This document shows positions 25,852 through 35,431 of a stretch of 64,000 nt of DNA, piece after piece. A program made the position numbers and the translations under genes. Source of the stretch: Gracilibacillus alcaliphilus. Lineage in GTDB: Bacteria; Bacillota; Bacilli; Bacillales; Amphibacillaceae. The stretch covers positions 1 through 64,000 of the forward strand of contig NZ_JAFBFA010000006.1 in assembly GCF_016909015.1 (NCBI RefSeq), in the 5' to 3' direction. The notes below the pieces were generated by a model. That model made no database searches. It saw only the letters and a program-made list of their open reading frames with translations, and was not told where the DNA came from. The first letter of the stretch is position 1. Every line of letters begins with the position of its first letter.

Positions 25852-26227
25852 AGATGGTTACGAAATAAAAATGGCCATGATTTATGAATATGTGTGTGCA
25901 ACTGGATTTTTTAAGAACTGGGGCAAAATAAGATGAGTTAACTTAAACGCAAATGGAGTAAGCGCACATACTAGGGTTAGAGGATAAATAATTTTTCAGT
26001 AACAGCTGGAAGTTTGTCCTTTCCAAAAACAGCGTGTAAATGAACCACGCGCAAGCACGGAGCCAGCGTTTTTGTATAATTAGTGGGTAGAAATTGGTTT
26101 CACAGGTGTGATAGAAAAATAATAGTGTTACAATAGAGAACAGGTTGCGAATACATTACTCCCTCTTTCGTAAGCGATTAATTTATTATATAATAAAAGT
26201 TAGACAACAAGATAGCGAGGGTCCTAA
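25852..26227 (+). promoter_or_regulatory. intergenic region with promoter of the YesL-type gene
   Basis: A perfect -10 hexamer TATAAT lies at 26189-26194, about 34 nt before the YesL-type start; the matching -35 (TTTCGT region) is poor, so an activator may be needed. I see no gene in the remaining 340 nt. Confidence 0.4.
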
Positions 26228-26866
26228 ATGAATGGAATAATGAAATTTTTTTATCAATTCGGTACATGGCTGTTTAATATCATGTATCTACAAGTGCTGT
26301 GGTATTTGTTTACAGCAATTGGTCTTGGAGTATTAGGTGTTGTTCCGGCTACATTGGCAACAGCTGCAGTAATACATAAATGGTTTAAAAATGGTACCGA
26401 TATCCCAATTTTTAAAGAGTTCTGGAGTACTTATAAGAAAGCATTTATACAGGGTAATGGTTTAGGATTGATTTGGGTAGCGTTAGGTTTGTTTTTTTAT
26501 GCTGATTACGTTATTTCCAGAGACTTTATTCAATCTTTTTATTTTCATGCCTTTATTGTGTTGGTTATCGTTTTTTATACAATTCTAGTGTTCCATTTCT
26601 TAATTATATATAATCGGTATGAGTTGCGATTCCTCCAGTATTTTAAGCAAACTTTTCTGATTGCCTTGATCCGACCGTTTGAATCACTGGCCATGTTAGT
26701 GGCCTTGCTACCATTGTATTATCTGTATAATTTCTTGCCTGTGTTAATAATATTTATGGGAGTGCCGTTAACACTTTATCCAATTTTATGGTTTTCCTAT
26801 CGGGCATGTGCAGTTATTGAGGAGAAGAGCGCAGCATTACAAGAGGACAGTACAGAAGAAAAATAA
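26228..26866 (+). CDS. YesL-like DUF624 membrane protein
   Basis: This 212-residue protein has four or five transmembrane segments and the DUF624 start FYQFGTWLFNIMYLQVLWYLFTAIGLG, followed by GVVPATLATAAVIHKWF. YesL-family proteins are common beside LplA/B/C-type sugar transporters and their AraC-type regulators in Bacillaceae; their molecular role is not known. Here the gene directly precedes the AraC-type regulator gene and is probably co-transcribed with it. Confidence 0.85.
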   Translation: MNGIMKFFYQFGTWLFNIMYLQVLWYLFTAIGLGVLGVVPATLATAAVIHKWFKNGTDIPIFKEFWSTYKKAFIQGNGLGLIWVALGLFFYADYVISRDFIQSFYFHAFIVLVIVFYTILVFHFLIIYNRYELRFLQYFKQTFLIALIRPFESLAMLVALLPLYYLYNFLPVLIIFMGVPLTLYPILWFSYRACAVIEEKSAALQEDSTEEK

Positions 26867-26896
26867 CCAACAAAGTGGATGCTGGGAGGGACCTCG

Positions 26897-29119
26897 TTGA
26901 TAAGATCAAAATTATTTATCCAATATATTATTTCATATTTTATCGTGTTTCTAGTGCCTTTTGTCGTTATGTGTTCGATCATTTATTTGAATTCGGTTTC
27001 TGATTTAAAAGAAGAGATTGAACAGTCGAATATTGGCAAGCTAGAACAAGTAGCGACTATCACGGATGAAAGAATTAATGAACTAGACATGATAGCAAAC
27101 AGAATTGCATATGACCCGAGATTAACTCCATATATGATGAGTCATGAATATTATAGTTCGGAGGCTATCAACGAATTGAAGAAGTATCGGGCGAATAGTT
27201 CCATTATTGAAGAGATCATGGTTTATTATCATGGTTCTGATCGCATTTATTCTTCTAATGGTGCTTATTCTTTGTCCACGGCCTTTGATAAATATAATTG
27301 GGATGAAGACACCGTTTTACAGGCCGTAGAAGACAATGTGCCCTTAACGATGGTAGCAGAACAAGGTGCTGGAAAAAGAGATAGTTTTCGGTATATTAAT
27401 TATTTTGTTCCCATGTCATCAGACAGCCATAACAGCTATGGTACAATTGTTTATTTGATTCGGGAACGGACCATGAATGATTTAATCAATAATACCTTAA
27501 ATGATGCACAAGGAAATGGCTTTATTATATCAGAACAGAATCAAGTGATTGCTTCATCCATTGTTGATGAAGCAATCGATCGAAACAGTATTACTTTGGA
27601 AGATGCAGCTTATGGTCAAGTGACCAGTGTGAAGCAAGATGGTGAGAATTACTCCGTGGCAGCCATAGAATCAGAACAGACTGGCTGGAAGTTTGTCATT
27701 ATGATGAAAACATCTCAGTTTTTTGAACGGTTAACGAATACGATTTTGATCATGGTATTGATCTGTATCAGTCTGTTTATTGTAGGCAGTCTGCTTACGT
27801 TATGGCTTGCCAAAAGGCAGTATCAACCGATTCGTTCATTATTCAATTCCATTAGCCAAAATAGGACATTGGAAGCAAAAGGTATTAATGAGCTAGAAAC
27901 GATTAAAAGAACGGTGACCTCGGTGTTTGAGGATCATGAAATGTTAAGTGAAACCGTTTATAAACATCAATCTTTTGCAAAAGATCAATTCCTCACCAAC
28001 ATTATCAAAGGGGATTTCAGCAGTGAAGAGGAAATTGACAGTTATAATGAAACCTTATATCTGGATCTTAATGGAGATTACTACTGTTCAATGATTATTA
28101 CCCTTGATAAACAACAATTATCAACAGAGAGAATTATTGAACGTGAGACTTTGTATGAGTTATTTACAGACGTATCTCTTAAAGATGTAACAGCATATGG
28201 TATTGATTTATTAAATATGGATGCGATCGCACTTGTTGTGAAATTTAATGGAGACAAGGATGCAGCAGAACAGATTCGCAAAAACTTTGTCAAACAAATC
28301 AAAGAAGATATAAGCAACCTATTTGAGATGAAACCGATGATTGGAATCGGCAAAATCTATGACAATAAAACGATGATTAACCGTTCTTATATCGAGGCAC
28401 TGGCAGCTTTAGAGCATAAGTATTTCTACAGCCAAGGCAGCAGTATTTATTTTGAAGATATTAAAGAGAAAGAATTTGATGTAGGTTATCCGCGTGAGGA
28501 TCTGTTAAAAGTTGTGCAGAGTATCAAACAAGGAGATAAAGAGGTTGCCCAGGAGACATTGGCTGCTATCTTTATCCAGTTACGATCCAACGAATTATCT
28601 GTATCTTTTCTGCGGGCAATTTGTTTTGATGTCATCAATACAGTAATTAAGACAATTACAGAAATAGGTGTTCAACCATCACAGCAAACCTACGAACAGA
28701 TTTTTGATTTTCGTTCACAAGAACAATTGCATGAACGTTTAAATGACTTGGTAGCCCAAGCGTGTAAAGAAGTGAATGAGAATAAGAAAAGTCATAATGA
28801 AAAGCTAAAGAACAGTATTACGGACTATTTGAACAAAAATTTTATGTTATATGATTTATCATTAGAAAAGATAGCAATGGAATTCCGTTTATCTGCCTCT
28901 TATGTGAGTCGGTTTATCAAGGAACAGACAGGCTATACGTTTAAACAGTATGTACAGCATTTACGGATGGAAGAAGTCAAGAAACAACTTACCTCCACCG
29001 AGAAGCCTATAAAAGCCATTGTATTAGATGTAGGTTATAAAGATGTAGCCAATTTCACACGAAAATTCAAGAATGAAGTAGGTATGACACCCGGTAAATA
29101 CAGACAAACTTATATGTAG
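26897..29119 (+). CDS. membrane-anchored AraC-family regulator with extracellular sensor
   Basis: This 740-residue one-component regulator has an N-terminal transmembrane helix (about 8-30), an extracytoplasmic Cache-like sensor (about 31-280), a second helix (about 285-310), a cytoplasmic linker and a C-terminal AraC DNA-binding domain (about 645-740: YDLSLEKIAMEFRLSASYVS, then IKAIVLDVGYKDVANFTRKF, then GMTPGKYRQTY). It should sense an extracellular sugar or a binding protein and activate the locus downstream. GGGAGG lies seven nt before the TTG at 26897, so that is preferred to the ATG at 26879, which lies upstream of the ribosome binding site. Confidence 0.88.
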   Translation: MIRSKLFIQYIISYFIVFLVPFVVMCSIIYLNSVSDLKEEIEQSNIGKLEQVATITDERINELDMIANRIAYDPRLTPYMMSHEYYSSEAINELKKYRANSSIIEEIMVYYHGSDRIYSSNGAYSLSTAFDKYNWDEDTVLQAVEDNVPLTMVAEQGAGKRDSFRYINYFVPMSSDSHNSYGTIVYLIRERTMNDLINNTLNDAQGNGFIISEQNQVIASSIVDEAIDRNSITLEDAAYGQVTSVKQDGENYSVAAIESEQTGWKFVIMMKTSQFFERLTNTILIMVLICISLFIVGSLLTLWLAKRQYQPIRSLFNSISQNRTLEAKGINELETIKRTVTSVFEDHEMLSETVYKHQSFAKDQFLTNIIKGDFSSEEEIDSYNETLYLDLNGDYYCSMIITLDKQQLSTERIIERETLYELFTDVSLKDVTAYGIDLLNMDAIALVVKFNGDKDAAEQIRKNFVKQIKEDISNLFEMKPMIGIGKIYDNKTMINRSYIEALAALEHKYFYSQGSSIYFEDIKEKEFDVGYPREDLLKVVQSIKQGDKEVAQETLAAIFIQLRSNELSVSFLRAICFDVINTVIKTITEIGVQPSQQTYEQIFDFRSQEQLHERLNDLVAQACKEVNENKKSHNEKLKNSITDYLNKNFMLYDLSLEKIAMEFRLSASYVSRFIKEQTGYTFKQYVQHLRMEEVKKQLTSTEKPIKAIVLDVGYKDVANFTRKFKNEVGMTPGKYRQTYM

Positions 29120-29128
29120 TAATAGGAG

Positions 29129-29168
29129 AGAACTGCTAGAGTTTTTAAAATTTTGGCAGTTCTTTTTA
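29129..29168 (+). terminator. terminator after the AraC-type gene
   Basis: AGAACTGC pairs with GCAGTTCT, an inner AAAATTTT stretch extends the pairing, and TTTTTATTTTA follows. It lies ten nt after the stop codon. Confidence 0.8.
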
Positions 29169-29300
29169 TTTTACAGGAAAGTATATCAAAAACTAGCCAT
29201 TAGGAGCTATTTAGGCAGGGGTATGGAGAGTATGACGATAATAGCTGCGACTGGTCGTTTTGGTTTTCGGCGCGCAGAACGTACTAGTGCATTAGTCTGT

Positions 29301-29335
29301 CGAGGGGCATGCTCTTCAGATCATGTGAATCTCTA
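29301..29335 (+). repeat. shortened copy of the palindromic repeat at 21.7 kb
   Basis: CGAGGGGCATGCTCTTCAG is followed at once by ATCATGTGAATCTCT. In the full copy these two parts are separated by the central hairpin between two CTTCAG direct repeats, so this copy looks like a deletion product. Confidence 0.6.
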
Positions 29336-29496
29336 TCCAGTTTTGGATGCTTGTGGCCAGACAAGGGAATAGCATAAGCTGAAGCCACATCTGTGGCAAG
29401 TAACTTCTTGTAGTGGACATCTATCTTGGCTAAAAGAAAGGACATAATCTTTTTTCTGCTTGATTAAAACAAGGCGTTATCCGCGGTATCAGTGCT

Positions 29497-29640
29497 TTGT
29501 CAAATTTCACATATATTATAAGTTTTACATATTCAATATGATAAAAAACAACTATGGATTAAGGTTTTTATCTTATGACATTCAATTTTTGTGACAATTT
29601 ATTGTGAGAAATACATATTGAAAGCGGTTTATGACTAAAG
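29497..29640 (+). promoter_or_regulatory. upstream region of binding protein 1: shared motif and cre-like site
   Basis: TTGTCAAATTTCACATA (29498) and TTTTACATATTC (29523) resemble motifs found upstream of binding protein 3 and of the permease operon. A cre-like TTGAAAGCGGTTTAT (29618-29632; 13 of 15 positions of the CcpA consensus) follows, then a GCAGTTACATTGC block that recurs in the other two regions. Candidate AraC-type operator and catabolite repression site. The gap 29120-29837 has no gene. Confidence 0.5.
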
Positions 29641-29837
29641 GTATATTTGTAAGCAGTTACATTGCTAGCATAAATATGCTTAAGCATGTTAAAAGACAAA
29701 TTATAACAAATGCTAGTCATTGAACAAGAGTATGGTTTGTCATAATTTTTGAAGTTGTGTGGAGGTGAGGATAAACAACATAAACATAATTTAGAAACTC
29801 TTTGTTACTAAACTTAGTCAAAAAGGGGGGGTGCAAG

Positions 29838-31454
29838 ATGAAAAAGAAATTAATGTTTGTATTAATGATTTTAATAGCTATAGTGTTAGCTGCTTGTAAT
29901 GGAAGTGATTCTTCCTCGTCAGATGATACATCTAATGAAGAGGCTTCTTCTGAAAATGCAGAAGAAGTAAATAAAGAAGGTTTTCCAATTGTAGATGAGG
30001 AGATCACTTTATCGATGATTGCACCTGGTACAGGACAAGAAGATTGGGAGAATATGGAGACACTAATAGAGTACTCTGAGATGACCAATATCAATTTCAC
30101 CTATGATACACCACCGCTTAGTGATTTTCAAACCAAATTAAACTTGGCCTTTGCAAGTGGAGATATTGCGGATGTAATCTATGCTGCTGGTTCTGATAGT
30201 TTGACCGCTGGTATGGAAGTTGATTATGGACAGCAAGGGGTATTAATTCCTTTAGAAGATTTAATTGCAGAATATGCACCGAATATTCAAGCAATATTAG
30301 ATGAAAATCCTGATATTGCCAAATCTATCACCACTGTAGATGGGCATATCTATTCCTTACCACGTATTGCGGAAGGTGGCTCTTCTGCTCTTTGGATAAG
30401 AGGTCCGATGTGGTATAACGGTACATGGTTAGAAGAATTGGGTGTGGAAGAATTACCGAAAACGGTAGATGAATTCTATGATCTGCTGGTTCGTTTTCGT
30501 GATGAAGATCCAAATGGCAATGGGGAGGCAGATGAGGTTCCATTAATCGATGTCGAAATGGATAGTACTCGTCCTTGGCTGTTAGCTGGATTTGGTTTGA
30601 AAGATTGGGGCATCGAAGAAGTAGATGGAGAGGTACGTTATACTCCGGTTACAGAGAACTACAAGGCTTATTTAGAATTTATGAACAAGCTGTATGAAGA
30701 ACAGCTATTAGATCCAGAAACCTTCTCACATACAGATGAGCAGAAAAAAGCTAAAGGTCAGGAGAATAGACTAGGTGTCTTCCCAGACTGGTTCTCCTTC
30801 TTTACAACTGGTCAGGAAACAGAAGAATCTGTCAATAATCCAATGTTCCATCCGCTCACAAGTGAATGGTCAGAAGAACCATTAATGCCAATGAGCCCAG
30901 GTCTTAGCAGAGGAACATTCTCTATCACAAGCAACAATGAGCATCCAGAAGCGACAATAAGATGGATTGATTATTTCTACAGTCCTGAAGGAAGAGCCTT
31001 CTTAAATATGGGGCCTGAAGGTGTTATGTGGGAATATGATGAGGATGGTAACAGGGTCAATTTAGATACACCTGCCGAATTTGATAGTGCAGAAGACTGG
31101 CGTGCAACGGTTACACCAGATTATGGTATTGCTGCGCCAACGATTACTTACCCAATTGAGGGAGTAGAGGAAAGCGATTTTGATAAATTTATTGAATCAG
31201 AAACAAATGAGAAAATTGCACCGTATGGTCAAGTAGCTTATCCATTAGTATACTTCACGAAAGACGAGCAAGATGAATTAAATACGATTGAGGTTGATCT
31301 AGAGTCTTATGTAAGACAAATGGAGGCGAAGTTTATTACAGGAGTGGAACCGCTTTCTAATTGGGATAATTATGTAGAAACGATTGAAAAAATGAACCTA
31401 GAGCGTTTTGTAGAGATTCACCAAGAAGCGTATGACCGTTGGGCTAGTAACTAG
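29838..31454 (+). CDS. LplA-type glycan-binding lipoprotein 1
   Basis: This 538-residue extracellular binding lipoprotein has the signal peptide ending LAAC (Cys20), then a Ser/Glu-rich linker and EEVNKEGFPIVDEEITLSMI. The DPNGNGEADE calcium-type loop lies near residue 215. The protein ends MEAKFITGVEPLSNWDNYVETIEKMNLERFVEIHQEAYDRWASN, an ending shared by all four paralogues in this locus. ATG 29838 follows a run of G residues; the upstream in-frame ATG is rejected because the signal peptide starts here. It lies far from the permease genes, so it may share the LplB/LplC pair at 35.7-37.5 kb. Confidence 0.9.
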   Translation: MKKKLMFVLMILIAIVLAACNGSDSSSSDDTSNEEASSENAEEVNKEGFPIVDEEITLSMIAPGTGQEDWENMETLIEYSEMTNINFTYDTPPLSDFQTKLNLAFASGDIADVIYAAGSDSLTAGMEVDYGQQGVLIPLEDLIAEYAPNIQAILDENPDIAKSITTVDGHIYSLPRIAEGGSSALWIRGPMWYNGTWLEELGVEELPKTVDEFYDLLVRFRDEDPNGNGEADEVPLIDVEMDSTRPWLLAGFGLKDWGIEEVDGEVRYTPVTENYKAYLEFMNKLYEEQLLDPETFSHTDEQKKAKGQENRLGVFPDWFSFFTTGQETEESVNNPMFHPLTSEWSEEPLMPMSPGLSRGTFSITSNNEHPEATIRWIDYFYSPEGRAFLNMGPEGVMWEYDEDGNRVNLDTPAEFDSAEDWRATVTPDYGIAAPTITYPIEGVEESDFDKFIESETNEKIAPYGQVAYPLVYFTKDEQDELNTIEVDLESYVRQMEAKFITGVEPLSNWDNYVETIEKMNLERFVEIHQEAYDRWASN

Positions 31455-31470
31455 GTAAGCAGTAAAATGA

Positions 31471-31492
31471 CTTGTATTATCACGGATACAAG
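31471..31492 (+). terminator. hairpin after binding protein 1
   Basis: CTTGTAT pairs with ATACAAG around an 8-nt loop, with ATG/CAT extending the stem after one mismatch. No T tract follows, so it is a weak terminator or an mRNA stabiliser. Confidence 0.4.
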
Positions 31493-31510
31493 ACATGTTC
31501 ATAACAATAA

Positions 31511-31525
31511 AAGAAAGCGTTAACT
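31511..31525 (+). promoter_or_regulatory. cre-like catabolite repression site
   Basis: AAGAAAGCGTTAACT matches 13 of 15 positions of the CcpA cre consensus WTGNAARCGNWWWCA. It lies between binding proteins 1 and 2 and may repress the second gene when glucose is present. Confidence 0.45.
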
Positions 31526-31657
31526 AATGTTATAAAGGAATAGGTATTTTATCAGCGGCTTAGTTGGGTAACCTATTGAAGAAAAGGGAGAACGGCTTTG
31601 CGTTGACGTAATACGGTGTTTAGAAGAATGAACAAATCAGTGAAAGGGGTAATGAAG

Positions 31658-33265
31658 ATGAAACGTAAATCGATCTATTTGTTAGTTATTTACTTATTAA
31701 TTGGCATACTAGCTGCATGCAGTAATAAAGCTGATACCGAAACTGAAAATGGTGAGGCGGCTTCCAGTTCTGCCGAGGAAGTGAATAAAGAAGGTTTTCC
31801 GATTGTGGATGAGCAAATTACCTTGTCTTTAATGGCGCCAGGTACTGGAATTGCAGAATGGAAGGATATGCCCACTTTACAAGAATATGCAGAACAAACC
31901 AATATAGATTTTGAATACATTACACCACCTATGAGTGATTTTCAGACACGTTTGAACCTCGCCTTTGCCAGTGGGGATACACCAGATATTATTTTTGCAG
32001 CAGGTTCGGATAATTTGACGCCTGCCATGGAAGTAGACTATGGACGGCAGGGGGTTTTGCTTCCGTTGGAGGATTTAATTGATGAATATGCGCCTAATTT
32101 TAAGGCTTTGATGGAGGAGAATCCTGAAATCAGAAAATCCATTACAACCAATGATGGCCATATCTATGCCTTGCCAGTTATTAATCAACATCCAACATCT
32201 GCATGGCCAGCTGGTCCGCTTTGGTATAATGGTGAATGGCTAGAAACCCTTGGGGTGGAAGAATTGCCACAAACCACTGATGAATTATATGAGCTGTTGG
32301 TCCGTTTCCGTGATGAAGATCCTAATGGAAATGGAGAGGCAGATGAGATTCCATTAATTGATGTCAAAATGAATAGTTCAAGAGCTTGGTTTTTGGCGGC
32401 ATTTGGCATGAAAGCATGGGGAATTGAGGCAGTTGGAGATGAAGTGCGTTATGCTCCGACTAGTGATAATTACTTGGAGTACTTAACCTATATGCATCAG
32501 TTATATGATGAAAACTTGCTTGATCCCGAAACATTCTCTCACTCAGATGAACAGAAGAAGGCAAAAGGGCAAGAAGATCGATTAGGGTTATTCCCAGATT
32601 GGTTTTCCTTCTTTACAACAGGGCAACCGGAAGAAGAAGCAATTAATAATCCAATGTTTCAGCCCTTAACAAGTGATATCTCACCAGAAATCGTTTTGCC
32701 TGGTAATCCAGGTATCAATCGTGGCGCCTTTGCTATTACTAATAATAATGAACATCCAGAAGCTTCGATTAGATGGGTAGATTACCTGTATTCACAGGAG
32801 GGAAGAGATTTCTTTGATCAAGGCCCAGAAGGTTATCTATGGGAAATGGGAGAGGACGGAGAGCGTGAATTCTTAGATATTCCAGAAGAATTCGACAGCA
32901 GTGAGGACTATCGCGGCTCTCTGACTCCAGCTTATGGAATCCCTGTTCCGATGCTGGTTGACTTGGTAGAAGGTTCTCCAAGATCAGATTTTGATCTGTT
33001 TATTGAGGCGGAAACACAAGAGAAAGTAGATGCCTATGCCGAAACACCATATCCATTAACTTATTTGACAGATGAAGAGCAGGAAATCGTTAATGGTATT
33101 GAGGTAGATTTAATGTCTTATGTAGAACAGATGGAGGCTAAGTTTATTACAGGAGTAGAGCCGTTATCTAATTGGGATGCATATGTGTCAACGATTGAGA
33201 GTATGAATGTCGATCAATATGTAGAAATCCATCAAGAAGCATACGACCGCTGGGCTAGTAATTAA
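31658..33265 (+). CDS. LplA-type glycan-binding lipoprotein 2
   Basis: This 535-residue paralogue has the signal peptide MKRKSIYLLVIYLLIGILAAC (lipidated Cys21). It keeps EEVNKEGFPIVDEQITLSLM, the DPNGNGEADEIP loop and the C-terminal MEAKFITGVEPLSNWDAYVS motif. It is the most divergent of the four, for instance in HQHPTSAWPAGPLWYNGEW where the others have a Gly-Ser-rich stretch, so its ligand may differ. GGGG lies eight nt before the chosen ATG at 31658; upstream in-frame starts lie on top of or before that site. Confidence 0.9.
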   Translation: MKRKSIYLLVIYLLIGILAACSNKADTETENGEAASSSAEEVNKEGFPIVDEQITLSLMAPGTGIAEWKDMPTLQEYAEQTNIDFEYITPPMSDFQTRLNLAFASGDTPDIIFAAGSDNLTPAMEVDYGRQGVLLPLEDLIDEYAPNFKALMEENPEIRKSITTNDGHIYALPVINQHPTSAWPAGPLWYNGEWLETLGVEELPQTTDELYELLVRFRDEDPNGNGEADEIPLIDVKMNSSRAWFLAAFGMKAWGIEAVGDEVRYAPTSDNYLEYLTYMHQLYDENLLDPETFSHSDEQKKAKGQEDRLGLFPDWFSFFTTGQPEEEAINNPMFQPLTSDISPEIVLPGNPGINRGAFAITNNNEHPEASIRWVDYLYSQEGRDFFDQGPEGYLWEMGEDGEREFLDIPEEFDSSEDYRGSLTPAYGIPVPMLVDLVEGSPRSDFDLFIEAETQEKVDAYAETPYPLTYLTDEEQEIVNGIEVDLMSYVEQMEAKFITGVEPLSNWDAYVSTIESMNVDQYVEIHQEAYDRWASN

Positions 33266-33279
33266 AGTAAGCTCTAATA

Positions 33280-33315
33280 GGAATGATTTGTTTGGATGTG
33301 AAAACAAGTCATTCC
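33280..33315 (+). terminator. terminator after binding protein 2
   Basis: GGAATGATTTGTTT pairs with AAACAAGTCATTCC (14 bp with one G-T pair), followed by TTATCTTTTTCCC. Confidence 0.8.
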
Positions 33316-33360
33316 TTATCTTTTTCCCATTTGCAGTATAAACAGATTGGTTAAGGGAAT

Positions 33361-33530
33361 ATTGTCATATATTACATAGAAAATAAGTTTGACATATACC
33401 ACAAATATACAATGATTATAATAGAAGGAAAAAGTGATGTATACCAGTCATTTGTAAACTAAATATCACAAAAAATACATATTGCTGATAAGCGCAATAT
33501 CAAATTAATATGAAAACAGTTACATTACCT
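33361..33530 (+). promoter_or_regulatory. upstream region of binding protein 3: tandem motif
   Basis: TTGTCATATATTACATA (33362) and TTGACATATACCACA (33389) form a direct repeat spaced 27 bp apart. Further down, ACATATTGCTGATAAGCGCAA and AAAACAGTTACATTACC recur in the permease upstream region. The second repeat also contains a perfect TTGACA -35 hexamer. It is a candidate AraC operator. No gene lies in 33266-33710. Confidence 0.5.
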
Positions 33531-33710
33531 GTATGACAGTATTTGTAGATAATTGTATATAGTGTTTAGAGTGTGTAATAGATGAATGAAATATAATCAG
33601 TATGTATTCATTGCACATATCAAAAGCAACTATACGGATGATATCGGTAACAATTCTGTCTGGAAGGAAATGTAATCCAAACACCTAAATAAGAAAGGGG
33701 TCAAAAGAAA

Positions 33711-35324
33711 ATGACAAAGAAAGTGTACTATTTGTTGTTTAGCTTGGTATTATGCTCTGTTTTAGCCGCATGTAATAGTAATACAAGCAGTGAAAGTGAC
33801 CAGCAAGAATCTGGTTCGTCTGAGTCAGCAGCAAATGTAAACAAAGAAGGCTTTCCCATCGTAGATGAAGAAATTACCTTATCTATGATTGCACCAGGAA
33901 CCGGAATGGAAGACTGGGACAAAATGGAGACACTGCAGGAGTACAGTGAAATGACCAACATTCATTTCAACTATGACACACCTCCTATGGCAGACTTTCA
34001 GACTAAGTTGAATCTTGCTTTTGCCAGTGGAGATATTGCTGATATTATTTTTGCAGCTGGTTCTACTGATTTCACTCCAGGGATGGAGGTGGACTACGGC
34101 CAGCAGGGAGTGCTTGTTCCGTTAGAGGATTTAATTGCAGAATATGCACCTAATATTCAGAAAATGTTAGATGATAACCCTGATATTGCAAAATCGATTA
34201 CAACAGTAGATGGACATATTTATTCACTGCCGCGTGTTTCACAGGGAGATTTCGGTGCCGTTTGGTATCGGGGACCAATGTGGTATAACGGTAAGTGGCT
34301 TGATGAGCTTGGTGTGGAAGAATTGCCAAAGACAATTGATGAATTTTATGATTTATTAGTTCGTTTTCGTGACGAAGACCCGAATGGTAATGGGGAGGCA
34401 GACGAAATTCCCTTAATTGATGTGCAAATGAATAGTACCAGACTATGGTTATTAGCTGCTTTCGGTTTAAAAGAGTGGGGAATTGATGAAGTGGATGGTG
34501 AGGTTCGCTATACCCCGATTACAGAGAATTACAAGGAATATTTAACTTTTATGAATAAGTTATACGACGAGAAATTATTAGATCAAGAGACATTTGCACA
34601 GTCGGATGAGCAGAAGAAAGCAAAGGGACAAGATAATCGAGTAGGAGTCTTCCCTGATTATTTCTCTTATTTTACAACTGGTGAAACAGAAGAAGAAGCG
34701 ATGAACAACCCGATGTTTCATCCTCTGACCAGTGAATGGTCAGAGGAACCTGTACTGCCGCTAAATCCTGGTATATCTCGTGCAACGTTCTCCATTACCA
34801 ATAACAATGAACATCCAGAAGCCTCTATTCGATGGATAGATTACTTCTATTCGGAAGAAGGTCACCAATTTCTTAACATGGGACCAGAAGGGGTGATGTG
34901 GGAATATGGAGATAATGGAGAAATTATTGAATTTGATACCCCGTCAGAATTCGATAGTTCAGAAGACTGGCGCGGAACGATTACACCTGATTATGGTATC
35001 TCTACCCCGACCTTATCCCAGCCTATCGAAGGAAAAGAGGTAACAGAGTTTACTGAGTTTGTGCAGGAAGAAACAGATGAGAAGTATACTCCTTATGGTG
35101 AAGTACCATTCCCATTAGTATACTTAACGCAAGAAGAGCAAGAAGAATTAAACGCGATTGCCGTAGATTTACAATCTTATGTGGAGCAAGCAGAGGCTAA
35201 GTTTATTACTGGTGTCGAACCGATGTCCAATTGGGATGCTTATGTAACCACTATTGAGAATATGAATGTGGAGCGTTATATTGAAATTTATCAAGCCGCT
35301 TATGATCGCTGGGCGGAAAGCTAA
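33711..35324 (+). CDS. LplA-type glycan-binding lipoprotein 3
   Basis: This 537-residue paralogue has a signal peptide ending VLAAC (Cys21), the NKEGFPIVDEEITLSMIAPG motif, a DPNGNGEADEIP loop near 215, and ends VEPMSNWDAYVTTIENMNVERYIEIYQAAYDRWAES. It is very close to binding proteins 1 and 4 through the centre (GVEELPKTIDEFYDLLVRFR). It lies directly upstream of the permease pair, separated by a terminator-like hairpin and its own regulatory region. Confidence 0.9.
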   Translation: MTKKVYYLLFSLVLCSVLAACNSNTSSESDQQESGSSESAANVNKEGFPIVDEEITLSMIAPGTGMEDWDKMETLQEYSEMTNIHFNYDTPPMADFQTKLNLAFASGDIADIIFAAGSTDFTPGMEVDYGQQGVLVPLEDLIAEYAPNIQKMLDDNPDIAKSITTVDGHIYSLPRVSQGDFGAVWYRGPMWYNGKWLDELGVEELPKTIDEFYDLLVRFRDEDPNGNGEADEIPLIDVQMNSTRLWLLAAFGLKEWGIDEVDGEVRYTPITENYKEYLTFMNKLYDEKLLDQETFAQSDEQKKAKGQDNRVGVFPDYFSYFTTGETEEEAMNNPMFHPLTSEWSEEPVLPLNPGISRATFSITNNNEHPEASIRWIDYFYSEEGHQFLNMGPEGVMWEYGDNGEIIEFDTPSEFDSSEDWRGTITPDYGISTPTLSQPIEGKEVTEFTEFVQEETDEKYTPYGEVPFPLVYLTQEEQEELNAIAVDLQSYVEQAEAKFITGVEPMSNWDAYVTTIENMNVERYIEIYQAAYDRWAES

Positions 35325-35334
35325 AAGAAAGTGT

Positions 35335-35375
35335 AAAGCATGCCTTCTTTGCATAGATAAAGTAAGGCATGCTTT
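35335..35375 (+). terminator. terminator-like hairpin after binding protein 3
   Basis: AAAGCATGCCTT pairs perfectly with AAGGCATGCTTT (12 bp) around a 17-nt loop. Another overlapping pairing is possible (GATAAAG with CTTTATC), so two folds compete. Confidence 0.7.
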
Positions 35376-35431
35376 ATCTATGTAGCTGGTGAATTGCAGG
35401 ATGTTGTTACAGCTGAGGAAGATAAACCCTA

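Noticed and set aside
29717..30100. 127-codon frame antisense to the start of binding protein 1
   Set aside because: The Ser-rich antisense of the lipoprotein signal and linker region; similar antisense frames occur at 31690, 33728 and 37694 because the four paralogues share that sequence.
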